This document shows positions 50,366-58,943 of a DNA stretch of 64,000 nt, piece after piece. Numbering within the stretch: the stretch's first letter is position 1; the number at the start of each line of letters is the position of its first letter. Below the pieces are notes generated by a model. It saw only the letters and a list, made by a program, of their open reading frames with translations, was not told the origin of the DNA and ran no database searches. A program made the translations under genes and the position numbers. The stretch is taken from assembly GCF_001270495.1 (NCBI RefSeq), contig NZ_LGUR01000184.1, forward strand, positions 53,203-117,202, in the 5' to 3' direction. Source of the stretch: Streptomyces viridochromogenes (GTDB lineage: Bacteria > Actinomycetota > Actinomycetes > Streptomycetales > Streptomycetaceae).

Positions 50366-51604
50366 ATGACGACAACCGCCCCCTGGGCCCTCCCTCGCGT
50401 CCTGCGCGACCGCGACGCCGCCCTCTACCTCGCCGGAGTCGTGGTCTCCGGATTCGGCACCTCGGCGTTGTGGCTGGTGTCCGGCGTATGGGTCAAGGAC
50501 CTCACCGGCTCCGACGGCCTGGCAGCGCTGTGCATGCTCGCCATGTGGGCGCCCACCCTGGCCGGCCCGCTCCTCGGCACGCTCGCCGACCGCACCCGCC
50601 GCAAACCCCTGCTGATCGGCGCGAACCTCCTTCTGGCCGGCCTCCTGCTCACCCTCTTCACCGTCGACTCCCCGGACCGTCTCTGGCTCCTCTTCGCGGT
50701 CCTGTTCGTCTACGGCGCCGCGGGCGTCGTCCACGACGCGGCCGAGTCCGCCCTCGTCGCCTCCGCCGTCCCCGCCCCGCTGCTCGGCGACTTCAACGGG
50801 CTGCGCATGACGGCATCGGAGGGCATGAAACTCCTCGCCCCGCTGGCCGGTGCCGGCGTCTACGCGGCGTACGGCGGCGCGAGCGTCGCCCTGCTCGACG
50901 CGGTGACGTTCGTGGTCGCGACCGGCCTGTACGCCTGCCTCCGCGTCCGCGAGAGCAGGCCCGAGCCGCCGAAGGGAGGGTGGCGGGCGCAGACCGCCGA
51001 GGGGGCCCGCTTCCTCTGGACGCACCCCCGGCTGCGCCCCCTCGTGCTGGCCGGCGGCACCACCATGCTCTGCGCCGGCCTCAACGGCGCGATGGTCTAC
51101 GCCGTCATCGAGGGGCTCGGGCACGCCCCCGCGTACGCCGGTGTGCTGTACGCAGTCCAAGGCGCCGGGTCGGTGGCGATCGGGCTGCTCTCCGGCCCCG
51201 CGCTGCGCCGGCTCGGCGAGCGTCGTTTCGCCGCGTACGGCATCGCCCTGACGGCCCTCGCCGCGGGCCTGCGGGCGATCCCGTCCGACCCCGTGGCCCT
51301 GGCATGCAGCGCCGCGAACGGCGTGGGGCTGCCCTGTGTGCTGATCGCCGCGCTCACCGCCGTGCAGCGCGAGACGCCGGACGCCCTGCTCGGCCGTACC
51401 GCCGCCACGGCCAACACGCTCGTCTTCACACCGAACGTCATCGGGCTGGCGGCGGGAGCGGCGCTGGTCGAACTGCTCGACGTACGGCTGGTGTTGGTCG
51501 TCCTGGGCCTGGTGTGGCTGGCGACGGCCCTGCCGCTGCTTCAGAGCGCGGCGAGGCCCTCCCGTACCGACACCAAGTCACCGTCCGACGCCAACCCCGC
51601 GTGA
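50366..51604 (+). CDS. MFS transporter
   Basis: The 412-residue protein has about 12 membrane segments and the MFS motif A-like GTLADRTRRKPLLIGANLLL between segments 2 and 3. It belongs to the group of small drug or metabolite exporters with a substrate not visible from sequence. ATG at 50366 is the first plausible start after the MITE-like element; the ribosome site is poor. Its 3' end overlaps the oppositely oriented gene of unknown function by 64 bp. Confidence 0.82.
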   Translation: MTTTAPWALPRVLRDRDAALYLAGVVVSGFGTSALWLVSGVWVKDLTGSDGLAALCMLAMWAPTLAGPLLGTLADRTRRKPLLIGANLLLAGLLLTLFTVDSPDRLWLLFAVLFVYGAAGVVHDAAESALVASAVPAPLLGDFNGLRMTASEGMKLLAPLAGAGVYAAYGGASVALLDAVTFVVATGLYACLRVRESRPEPPKGGWRAQTAEGARFLWTHPRLRPLVLAGGTTMLCAGLNGAMVYAVIEGLGHAPAYAGVLYAVQGAGSVAIGLLSGPALRRLGERRFAAYGIALTALAAGLRAIPSDPVALACSAANGVGLPCVLIAALTAVQRETPDALLGRTAATANTLVFTPNVIGLAAGAALVELLDVRLVLVVLGLVWLATALPLLQSAARPSRTDTKSPSDANPA

Positions 51605-52704
51605 TAGAGCCGGATCTCCGTGGCGCCCAGCTCACGCGCGCGTGCCGTGTCCGACGCCAGCGTGCCCGGGCTGCCGCCCATCCCGGAGACCACTCCGAAG
51701 TTGGCGGCGATGACCGCGTCCCTACGGCCCTGCTCGGCGAAGGGTGCCAGCAGGCCGGGGCCACCCGCGCAGGGCACGACCACGCCGTCCGCGACGGAGA
51801 GGATGTGCTCGGGGTCGACGCCGGGGTTCGCGCCGACGTGGTACGTCACCGGGTCGGCGTGCAGCAGGATCTGGAAGCCGTCGGGGGCGGCCCGGCGTAC
51901 CGCCCGCACCGCTGTCTCCTGGAGCGTACGGGCGGTTTCGTCGCGCCACGCGCGCGTGGCGGCCGCGTTCGACTCGCCGAGCAGTTTCTCGACCCCGGCC
52001 CAGCCCTCGTCGGCGACCGTGCCCTGCCACAGCGGTTCGAGGGCGGCGCGTACGGCGGCCGCCAGCTCGTCGGGGTCCAGGCCCTGGGCGCCGTAGCCCG
52101 CCCTGCACGTCGGGCAGAAGCAGAGCGCCATCAGGTACATCCCGGCGTCGCCGAGCGGCACTCCGCCGGTCTTGTCGTGCGCGTGCAGGTGCTGGAGGCC
52201 GTACCAGCCGAGGGACTCCAGCTCGGTGCCGCGCGCCCCCGGGCGTACGGCGGCCTCGGCGGCCAGGTCGACGAGGTACGCGCGCGTGGCGGGCTGTGCG
52301 ATGCAGGGGGCCCAGGGGTAGCGGTCCCCGTAGGCGTTGACGACCGAGGTGTCGGGGTGCTCGGCGCCCAGGCGGGAGTTGTGCGCGAGGACCACCCAGG
52401 TGTGCACCTCCAGACCGGCGTCCGCGAGCGCGCCCGACGCCTCGCCGTACGCATCACCGGGCGCCCAGTCACCGGCCGGGTACGGGCGCAGCTCGCGGCC
52501 CTGCCACCGGTCGTCCGTCGGGTACAGCACGGCCGCGTGCTCGGCGGTGACGATGCGGTGGCGCGGGTGGCGGGGGGTGAGGGCGCGGGTGGAGTGGTAG
52601 GCGGCGGCAAGCGTCACCTGTCGCACGCCGAGCGCGGCGATCCTCCCGGGGGCTTCCGGGTCCCCGTTGACGTCCCAGGGGTAGACGAATGTCGACGCCT
52701 TCAC
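51541..52704 (-). CDS. Unknown protein coupled to the KDG dehydratase gene
   Basis: I do not recognise this 387-residue protein. It has no signal peptide and reads like an alpha/beta barrel, with a repeated strand-helix pattern starting ASTFVYPWDVNGDPEAPGR and a GWYGLQHLHAHDKTGGVPLG segment with several His and acidic residues. A CFCPTC motif (in LMALCFCPTCRAGYG) could bind metal or form a disulfide. A glycosidase-like or epimerase-like barrel is possible. It is translationally coupled to the KDG dehydratase gene upstream (GTGA overlap), so it probably acts in the same uronate pathway. The tail overlaps the MFS gene. Confidence 0.75.
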   Translation of the reverse strand: MKASTFVYPWDVNGDPEAPGRIAALGVRQVTLAAAYHSTRALTPRHPRHRIVTAEHAAVLYPTDDRWQGRELRPYPAGDWAPGDAYGEASGALADAGLEVHTWVVLAHNSRLGAEHPDTSVVNAYGDRYPWAPCIAQPATRAYLVDLAAEAAVRPGARGTELESLGWYGLQHLHAHDKTGGVPLGDAGMYLMALCFCPTCRAGYGAQGLDPDELAAAVRAALEPLWQGTVADEGWAGVEKLLGESNAAATRAWRDETARTLQETAVRAVRRAAPDGFQILLHADPVTYHVGANPGVDPEHILSVADGVVVPCAGGPGLLAPFAEQGRRDAVIAANFGVVSGMGGSPGTLASDTARARELGATEIRLYHAGLASDGDLVSVREGLAAL

Positions 52705-53654
52705 TTGGTGTCCTCCGGCTCCTTCTCCAGCAGCGCGTATCCGCGCTCGATCACCTCGGCGAGCTGCTTCACATGATCCTCGCTCGGCTCGTGCAGCGGG
52801 GGCCGGACCTCCCCCACGGCCGGCCCGCGCAGCCGTACGCCGGCCTTGACGAGGGCGACGGCGTAGCCACGGCCCTGGGCACGCAGCTCGACGAACGGGC
52901 GGTAGAAGCCGTCCAGGAGGCGGTTCACCGTGGTGTCGTCGCCCGCCTCCAGTGCCCGGTAGAAGGCGAGGGCGATCTCGGGGGCGAAGCAGAACACGGC
53001 GGAGGAGTAGAGCGTGACGCCGATGGCCCGGTAGGCGAGCTGGGTCTGTTCGGCGGTCGGCAGGCCGTTGAAGTAGAGGAAGTCGCCGGGAACCTCGGTG
53101 CGTACGGCGCTGACGATCCGCTGCATGAGGTCCAGGTCGCCGAGGCCGTCCTTGAGGCCGATGACGCCGTCCGTGCGGGCGAGTTCGACGACGGTGGCCG
53201 GGGTGAACACGGCGTTGTCGCGCTGGTAGACGATGACGGGGAGCGCGGTCGCCGCGGCGACCTCCCGGTAGTGCCGCAGCAGCCCCTCCTGCCCGGCGAC
53301 GACGAGATACGGCGGCATGGCGAGCAGCCCGTCCGCGCCGGCCGCCTCGGCGAGCCTCGCGTACCGCACGGCGAGGGCGGTGCCGTATCCGGCGCCCGCG
53401 ACGACCGGCACGCGTCCGGCCGCCGCCTCGACGGCCGCCCGCACGCACGCCTCGTACTCCTCGGGGGTCAGCGCGTGGAACTCCCCGGTGCCGCAGCACG
53501 CGAACACGGCGGCGGCCCCGGCCTCGACGCCCCGGCGCACATGGGCGCGGTAGGTGTCGAGGTCGACCGAGCCGTCCGGGCCGTAGGCGGTGACGGGGAA
53601 GAACAGCGGCCCGCCGGGGATGCTGAGGCGTACGGCGAGGGGGGCAGGCGTCAC
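52701..53654 (-). CDS. kdgD: 5-dehydro-4-deoxyglucarate dehydratase-like (KdgD)
   Basis: The 317-residue protein is of the DHDPS fold with the KdgD signature FFPVTAYGPDGSVD, then FACCGTGEFHALTPEEYEAC. The Schiff-base Lys is in GVIGLKDGLGDLDLMQRI, and FNGLPTAEQTQLAYRAIGVT is typical for this family. KdgD converts 5-dehydro-4-deoxyglucarate to 2,5-dioxopentanoate (alpha-ketoglutaric semialdehyde) with loss of CO2 and water. It is divergent from uronate dehydrogenase, which supports a galacturonate or glucuronate oxidation route. The GTG at 53654 lies after GGGAGAG. Confidence 0.85.
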   Translation of the reverse strand: MTPAPLAVRLSIPGGPLFFPVTAYGPDGSVDLDTYRAHVRRGVEAGAAAVFACCGTGEFHALTPEEYEACVRAAVEAAAGRVPVVAGAGYGTALAVRYARLAEAAGADGLLAMPPYLVVAGQEGLLRHYREVAAATALPVIVYQRDNAVFTPATVVELARTDGVIGLKDGLGDLDLMQRIVSAVRTEVPGDFLYFNGLPTAEQTQLAYRAIGVTLYSSAVFCFAPEIALAFYRALEAGDDTTVNRLLDGFYRPFVELRAQGRGYAVALVKAGVRLRGPAVGEVRPPLHEPSEDHVKQLAEVIERGYALLEKEPEDTK

Positions 53655-53717
53655 GGTCTCTCCCTGGGGCGAATACGGAAACTGGCATGACGAGTGCAGG
53701 ATGGTGATCAGAGTTTA

Positions 53718-53773
53718 CGTTTATGAACGACGACTGCACCACCCTTGACTCGCACGGGTAGTGATCCTTAACT
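53718..53773. promoter_or_regulatory. Operator-like palindrome and promoter between kdgD and udh
   Basis: CGTTTATGAACG (53718-53729) is a palindrome with one mismatched pair, placed 65 bp before the kdgD start and about 100 bp before the udh start. Toward udh a TTGACT (53745-53750) and a TTAACT (53768-53773), 17 bp apart, are candidate -35 and -10 boxes. The DeoR-family gene downstream of udh could encode the regulator. Confidence 0.5.
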
Positions 53774-53831
53774 TGTCCACGAATGTGAATACCGTGCACG
53801 CACGCGGCCGATCACTCAAGGAGCCCCGAGG

Positions 53832-54641
53832 ATGCCCGCACCCCGCACCGTTCTGCTCACCGGCGCCGCCGGCGGGCTCGGCACCCTGATGCGGGACCTG
53901 CTCCCGGCGTACGGCTACGAGCTGCGACTGCTCGACCTGCGCCCGATCGAGGGCGAGCCGGACGCGATCGTCGCCGACCTCGGCGACCGGGAGGCGCTGC
54001 GCGAGGCCGTGCGGGGCGTCGACGCGATCATCCATCTCGCGGGCATCTCCCTGGAAGCCCCGTTCGAGAAGATCCTCCGCGCCAACATCGAGGGCACCTA
54101 CAACCTGTACGAGGCCGCCCACGAGGAGGGCGTCGGACGCATCGTCTTCGCCTCCTCCAACCACGCGGTGGGCTTCACGCCCCGCCCCCGGGGTGACGAC
54201 CCCCTCATCCCCATCGACGCCCCGCGCCGCCCGGACACCTTCTACGGCCTGTCCAAGTGCTTCGGCGAGGACCTCGCGCAGCTCTACTGGGACAAGCACG
54301 GCCTGGAGACGGTGTCCGTCCGCATCGGCTCCTGCTTCCCCGAGCCGACCAGCGTGCGCATGCTCTCGGTGTGGATGAGCCCCGCCGACGGCGCCCGCCT
54401 CTTCCACGCGGCCCTCACCGCCGAGAACGTCGAGCACACCGTCGTCCACGGCTCCTCGGCGAACACGCGCCTGTGGTGGGACCTGACCACCGCCCGCTCC
54501 CTCGGCTACGACCCGCAGGACGACTCCGAGCCGTACGCCGAGAAGCTCATCGCCGAGCAGGGCGAGCTCGACCCGGAGAACATCGCGCACGCCTACCTGG
54601 GCGGCCACTTCGTGAGCGACCCGCCGATCTGGCCGTACTGA
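53832..54641 (+). CDS. udh: Uronate dehydrogenase (Udh)-type oxidoreductase
   Basis: The 269-residue protein is an extended short-chain dehydrogenase with the NAD-binding LLTGAAGGLG near the N-terminus and the catalytic YGLSK (Tyr-x-x-x-Lys) in DTFYGLSKCFGEDLAQLYWD. The later conserved RIGSCFPEPTS and MSPADGARLFHAAL blocks are typical of uronate dehydrogenases, which oxidise galacturonate or glucuronate to the aldarolactone. ATG at 53832 follows AAGGAGCC. It is divergent from kdgD and is followed by a DeoR-family gene. A 12-bp direct repeat (GGCCGTACTGAC, 54631 and 54647) covers its stop. Confidence 0.85.
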   Translation: MPAPRTVLLTGAAGGLGTLMRDLLPAYGYELRLLDLRPIEGEPDAIVADLGDREALREAVRGVDAIIHLAGISLEAPFEKILRANIEGTYNLYEAAHEEGVGRIVFASSNHAVGFTPRPRGDDPLIPIDAPRRPDTFYGLSKCFGEDLAQLYWDKHGLETVSVRIGSCFPEPTSVRMLSVWMSPADGARLFHAALTAENVEHTVVHGSSANTRLWWDLTTARSLGYDPQDDSEPYAEKLIAEQGELDPENIAHAYLGGHFVSDPPIWPY

Positions 54642-54678
54642 CATCCGGCCGTACTGACCGAAAAAAGTCGTCGCACAA

Positions 54679-54709
54679 GGCGGGCGGGCACCGAACGGGC
54701 CCGCCCGCC
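54679..54709 (+). terminator. Hairpin after udh
   Basis: GGCGGGCGGG (54679-54688) pairs perfectly with CCCGCCCGCC (54700-54709) around an 11-nt loop, just past the udh stop. A run of six As lies shortly before it. The rest of the udh-to-DeoR gap holds only the upstream DNA of the DeoR gene. Confidence 0.7.
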
Positions 54710-54917
54710 GCCGTATTCGGGCGCCCGCTGCGCCCGATCTCACGCGCCCCACCACAACCACGCAGGTCCGAGACGGGCATGCCGCTCGGTGAACGGGCAC
54801 ATACGGGCAGCATCGGGCCTGCAACAGAGCTGGTCAGTGCCGGACACCCGCTGTAGAACTTCCCCCATGGGCCTCACCGGGCCCGAACGGGCAGCACAGC
54901 GGAAGGCAGGTGTCGGC

Positions 54918-55688
54918 ATGAGCACGAGAACGGCGGAAGAACGCCAGCGCGAGATCGTGCTGACCGCCCGGCGCGACGGCTCGGTCGACGTCACCGCCCT
55001 CGCCACCGAGCTGGGCGTGGCCAAGGAGACCGTACGGCGGGATCTGCGCGTCCTGGAGGACCACGGCCTACTCCGCCGTACCCATGGCGGCGCCTACCCC
55101 GTGGAGAGCGCCGGCTTCGAGACGACGCTCGCCTTCCGCGCCACCAGCCACGTCCCCGAGAAGCGCCGGATCGCGGCCGCCGCGGCCGAGCTGCTCGGGG
55201 ACGCCGAGACCGTCTTCGTCGACGAGGGCTTCACCCCGCAGCTCATCGCCGAGTCCCTGCCCACCGACCGGCCGCTGACCGTGGTCACCGCTTCCCTGCC
55301 GGTCGCCGGCGCCCTCGCCGAGTCCGAGCACGTCTCCGTGCTGCTGCTCGGCGGCCGGGTGCGGCGCGGCACCCTCGCCACCGTGGACCACTGGACGACG
55401 AAGATGCTGGCCGGCTTCGTCATCGACCTGGCCTTCATCGGCGCCAACGGCATCTCCCGGGAACACGGCCTGACCACCCCCGACCCGGCCGTCAGCGAGG
55501 TCAAGACACAGGCGATCCGGGCCGCGCGCCGCACGGTGTTCGCCGGCGTGCACACCAAGTTCGGAGCGGTCAGCTTCTGCCGGTTCGCCGACATCGGTGC
55601 GCTGGAGACGATCGTGACGAGCACCCTGCTTCCGGCCGCCGAGGCGCATCGGTACTCGCTGCTGGGCCCCCAGGTCATCCGCGTCTGA
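54918..55688 (+). CDS. DeoR/GlpR-family transcriptional regulator
   Basis: The 256-residue protein has the DeoR helix-turn-helix (ARRDGSVDVTALATELGVAK, ETVRRDLRVLEDHGLLRR) and a C-terminal sugar-phosphate-binding domain (VFVDEGFTPQLIAESLPTDR, the LLLGGRVRRGTLATVDHWTT and the DLAFIGANGISREHGLTT block). The effector is unknown. The ATG at 54918 gives a normal-length DeoR protein and is preceded by GGAAGG about 11 bp upstream. An ATG at 54867 would add 17 residues without a site. It could control udh/kdgD or the importer genes just downstream. Confidence 0.88.
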   Translation: MSTRTAEERQREIVLTARRDGSVDVTALATELGVAKETVRRDLRVLEDHGLLRRTHGGAYPVESAGFETTLAFRATSHVPEKRRIAAAAAELLGDAETVFVDEGFTPQLIAESLPTDRPLTVVTASLPVAGALAESEHVSVLLLGGRVRRGTLATVDHWTTKMLAGFVIDLAFIGANGISREHGLTTPDPAVSEVKTQAIRAARRTVFAGVHTKFGAVSFCRFADIGALETIVTSTLLPAAEAHRYSLLGPQVIRV

Positions 55689-55792
55689 CAACGTCCGAAA
55701 AACAAACCCACTCCCCCTGGGGGCACCCGCACACCCCCACATGCCCCTTATCTCCCCATACGCCCCATCTCCCATACGTCCAGGAGCGATCC

Positions 55793-57163
55793 ATGCGAAC
55801 CCAGAGCCGACGACGGCCGCCGCGAGCCACGCTCGCCATGGCCGCCGCAGGGACGCTGCTCGCCCCGCTGCTCTCCGGCTGCTGGGTCGGAGCCGGCGGG
55901 GCGGGGTCGGGCGGCAACTCGATCAACGTCCTGATGGTCAACAACCCCCAGATGACCGAGTTGCAGAAACTCGCCCCCCGCTTCACCGAAGAGACCGGCA
56001 TCAAGGTCAACTTCACCGTCCTGCCCGAGAACGACGTCCGCGACAAGATCAGCCAGGACTTCGCCAACCAGGCCGGCCAGTACGACGTCGCCACCCTCTC
56101 CAACTACGAGATACCGATCTACGCCCGCAACGGCTGGCTGCACGAGATGAACTCGTACGTCGCCAAGGACCCCGCGTACGACGAGCAGGACGTCCTCAAG
56201 CCGATGCGCCAGTCCCTCACCGGCGACGACGGCAAGCTCTACGGCCAGCCCTTCTACGGCGAGTCGTCCTTCCTGATGTACCGCAAGGACGTGTTCGAGG
56301 AGAAGGGGCTCACCATGCCCGCGCACCCCACCTGGCAGCAGGTGGCGGACCTCGCGGCGAAGGCGGACGGCGCCGAGCCCGGCATGAAGGGCATCTGCCT
56401 GCGCGGACTGCCCGGCTGGGGCGAGGTGATGGCCCCGCTCACCACCGTCGTGAACACCTACGGCGGCACCTGGTTCGACAAGGACTGGAAGGCCCGGCTC
56501 GACTCCCCCGAGTGGGAGAAGGCGACGAAGTTCTATGTCGACCTGGTGCGCGAGCACGGTGAGTCGGGAGCCGCCCAGTCAGGTTTCGCCGAGTGCCTGA
56601 ACAACATGACCCAGGGCAAGGTCGCCATGTGGTATGACGCCACCTCCGCGGCCGGATCCCTGGAGTCGGCGAACTCCCCCGTCAAGGGCAGGATCGGCTA
56701 CGCACCGGCCCCCGTCGAGAAGACGGAGTCCTCCGGCTGGCTCTACACCTGGGCCTGGGGCATCCAGCAGGCGTCCCGGAACCCCGACAACGCCTGGAAG
56801 TTCGTGTCCTGGGCGTCGAGCAAGCAGTACGAGCAGCTGGTCGGCGACGAGATCGGCTGGTCCGACGTCCCGGCCGGCAAGCGTGCCTCCACCTACGCCA
56901 ACCCGGCGTACCGCGAGGAGGCGGCCGCCTTCCAGGAGATGACGAAGGAGGCCATCGAGGGCGCCCGCCCGAACGACCCCGGCGTCCAGCCGCGCCCCGC
57001 GCCCGGCATCCAGTTCGTCGGCATCCCCGAGTTCACCGACCTCGGCACCAAGGTCTCCCAGGAGATCAGCGCGGCCATCGCCGGACGCCAGTCCGTCGAC
57101 TCGGCCCTGAAGAAGTCCCAGCAGCTGGCCGAGAAGATCTCCGAGGAGTACGAGGGGCGATGA
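55793..57163 (+). CDS. Polyol/sugar ABC importer, solute-binding lipoprotein
   Basis: The 456-residue protein has a lipobox signal (AAAGTLLAPLLSGCWVGAGG) and the bacterial type-1 solute-binding fold (NSINVLMVNNPQMTELQKLA; IKVNFTVLPENDVRDKISQD; PFYGESSFLMYRKDVF). It resembles sorbitol/mannitol-binding SmoE-like proteins. ATG at 55793 follows AGGAG. Its stop overlaps the first permease gene (ATGA), and the permeases and a zinc alcohol dehydrogenase follow. Confidence 0.88.
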   Translation: MRTQSRRRPPRATLAMAAAGTLLAPLLSGCWVGAGGAGSGGNSINVLMVNNPQMTELQKLAPRFTEETGIKVNFTVLPENDVRDKISQDFANQAGQYDVATLSNYEIPIYARNGWLHEMNSYVAKDPAYDEQDVLKPMRQSLTGDDGKLYGQPFYGESSFLMYRKDVFEEKGLTMPAHPTWQQVADLAAKADGAEPGMKGICLRGLPGWGEVMAPLTTVVNTYGGTWFDKDWKARLDSPEWEKATKFYVDLVREHGESGAAQSGFAECLNNMTQGKVAMWYDATSAAGSLESANSPVKGRIGYAPAPVEKTESSGWLYTWAWGIQQASRNPDNAWKFVSWASSKQYEQLVGDEIGWSDVPAGKRASTYANPAYREEAAAFQEMTKEAIEGARPNDPGVQPRPAPGIQFVGIPEFTDLGTKVSQEISAAIAGRQSVDSALKKSQQLAEKISEEYEGR

Positions 57164-58098
57164 CAGCGACGACCACGGCCCCCGTGGCCACGACACCCAT
57201 GCGTACGACGCGCCGGCCCTCCGCCCGGCTGCGCGCCTGGGCGACCCGGGCACCCTTGCTCCCCGCCCTCATCTTCATGATCGTGGTGACCCAGCTGCCG
57301 TTCGTGGCCACGCTGGTGATCTCGTTCTTCGACTGGAACTCCCTCTACCCCGACGCCCGCCACTTCACCGGCGTCGACAACTACCAGGAAGTCCTCACCG
57401 ACGCGGATCTGCGCCACTCGGTGTGGACGACCGTGCTCCTGACGGTCGCGGTGGTCCTGGCCAGCCTGGTCCTCGGCCTGATCCTGGCGCTGCTCCTGGA
57501 CCGGAAGTTCAAGGGCCGCGGGGTGGTCCGCACCCTGCTGATCGCCCCGTTCCTGGTGGTGCCCGTAGCCGCGGCCCTCCTCTGGAAGCATGTGCTCTAC
57601 AACCCCGAATACGGCCTGTTCAATGGGTTGTTGCACTATGTGGGCGGCCCACAGCCCGACTGGATCTCCAACACCCCGCTGCTCGCGGTCGAGGCCGCTC
57701 TGGTCTGGCAGTGGACCCCGTTCATGATGCTGATCCTGCTGGCCGGCCTCCAGAGCCGCGACCACGAGCAGATCGAGGCGGCGCGGGTCGACGGCGCCAG
57801 TGACTGGCAGATCTTCCGCCACCTGACGCTCCCGCACCTGCGCCGCTACCTCGAACTCGGCGCCCTGCTGGGCTCGATCTACATCGTCCAGAACTTCGAC
57901 GCGGTCTTCACGATCACGTCCGGCGGCCTGGGCACCGCCAACCTCCCCTACACCGTCTACCAGAGCTTCTACCAGGCCCACGAGAACGGCCTCGCCTCGG
58001 CCGCGGGCGTCCTGGTGGTCATCGGCTCGATCATCATCGCGACCTTCGCGCTGCGCGTGGTGTCGTCCCTGTTCCGCGAGGAGGTGTCGCGCGCATGA
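57160..58098 (+). CDS. Polyol/sugar ABC importer permease, first
   Basis: The 312-residue protein has six membrane segments and the EAA loop EAARVDGASDWQIFRHLTLP. It is of the MalF-like (SmoF) type, which usually pairs with the SmoE-like binding protein encoded upstream. Translation is coupled to both neighbours by 4-bp overlaps. The substrate is probably a polyol, from the alcohol dehydrogenase gene in the same operon. Confidence 0.9.
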   Translation: MTATTTAPVATTPMRTTRRPSARLRAWATRAPLLPALIFMIVVTQLPFVATLVISFFDWNSLYPDARHFTGVDNYQEVLTDADLRHSVWTTVLLTVAVVLASLVLGLILALLLDRKFKGRGVVRTLLIAPFLVVPVAAALLWKHVLYNPEYGLFNGLLHYVGGPQPDWISNTPLLAVEAALVWQWTPFMMLILLAGLQSRDHEQIEAARVDGASDWQIFRHLTLPHLRRYLELGALLGSIYIVQNFDAVFTITSGGLGTANLPYTVYQSFYQAHENGLASAAGVLVVIGSIIIATFALRVVSSLFREEVSRA

Positions 58099-58943
58099 GT
58101 GCAGTGGCCGTACGACTTCGCAGCCGCCGCAAGGGAGCTGGCCTCGGCCTGGTGGCCTGGCTGCTCGGGATCGTCTTCTTCCTGCCGATCGCGTGGATGG
58201 CTTTGACGTCCTTCCACTCCGAGGAGGACGCGGCGACCAACCCGCCGTCCTTCGCCGCGTCGCTGACGCTGGACGGCTACCGCGAGTTCTTCGGCGCGGG
58301 CGGCGGGGCCAGCCCCTGGCCGGCGCTGATCAATTCAACGGTGGCGTCGGTGGCGTCGACGCTCTTCGTCCTGGTCCTCGCCCTCCCGGCGGCCTACGCC
58401 CTGTCGATCCGCCCGGTGAAGAAGTGGACGGACGTCCTGTTCTTCTTCCTCTCCACGAAGATGCTGCCGGCTGTGGCGGGCCTGTTGCCGCTCTACCTGT
58501 TCGCGAAGAACACGGACATGCTCGACAACATCTGGCTCCTGGTCATCCTCTACACCTCCATGAACCTGCCGATCGCGGTGTGGATGATGCACTCCTTCCT
58601 GGCCGAGATCCCGGTGGCGATCATCGAGGCGGCGAGGGTGGACGGCGCGAAGCTCCCGACGATCCTCACACGCGTGGTAGCCCCCATCGCGTTGCCCGGC
58701 ATCGCCGCGACAGCCCTGATCTGCTTCATCTTCAGCTGGAACGAGTTGTTGTTCGCCCGCGTACTGACCGGCGTGGTGGCGGAGACCGCCCCCGTCTTCC
58801 TGACCGGCTTCATCACCAGCCAGGGCCTGTTCCTGGCGAAGGTGTGCGCCGCGTCGCTCGTCATCTCCCTGCCGGTGCTCGCCGCGGGGTTCGCCGCCCA
58901 GGACAAACTGGTCCAGGGCCTGTCGTTGGGAGCCGTGAAATGA
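58095..58943 (+). CDS. Polyol/sugar ABC importer permease, second
   Basis: The 282-residue protein has six membrane segments and the CUT1 loop EAARVDGAKLPTILTRVVAP. It is of the MalG-like (SmoG) type. Its stop overlaps the ATG of the dehydrogenase gene. No ATPase gene follows. Confidence 0.9.
   Translation: MSAVAVRLRSRRKGAGLGLVAWLLGIVFFLPIAWMALTSFHSEEDAATNPPSFAASLTLDGYREFFGAGGGASPWPALINSTVASVASTLFVLVLALPAAYALSIRPVKKWTDVLFFFLSTKMLPAVAGLLPLYLFAKNTDMLDNIWLLVILYTSMNLPIAVWMMHSFLAEIPVAIIEAARVDGAKLPTILTRVVAPIALPGIAATALICFIFSWNELLFARVLTGVVAETAPVFLTGFITSQGLFLAKVCAASLVISLPVLAAGFAAQDKLVQGLSLGAVK

Noticed and set aside
52701..53654. Lysine-pathway dihydrodipicolinate synthase (dapA)
   Set aside because: The FACCGTGEFHAL and GLKDGLGDLDLM blocks and the udh neighbour fit KdgD. 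The second DHDPS-family gene at 46387 is likewise in a sugar-acid operon.
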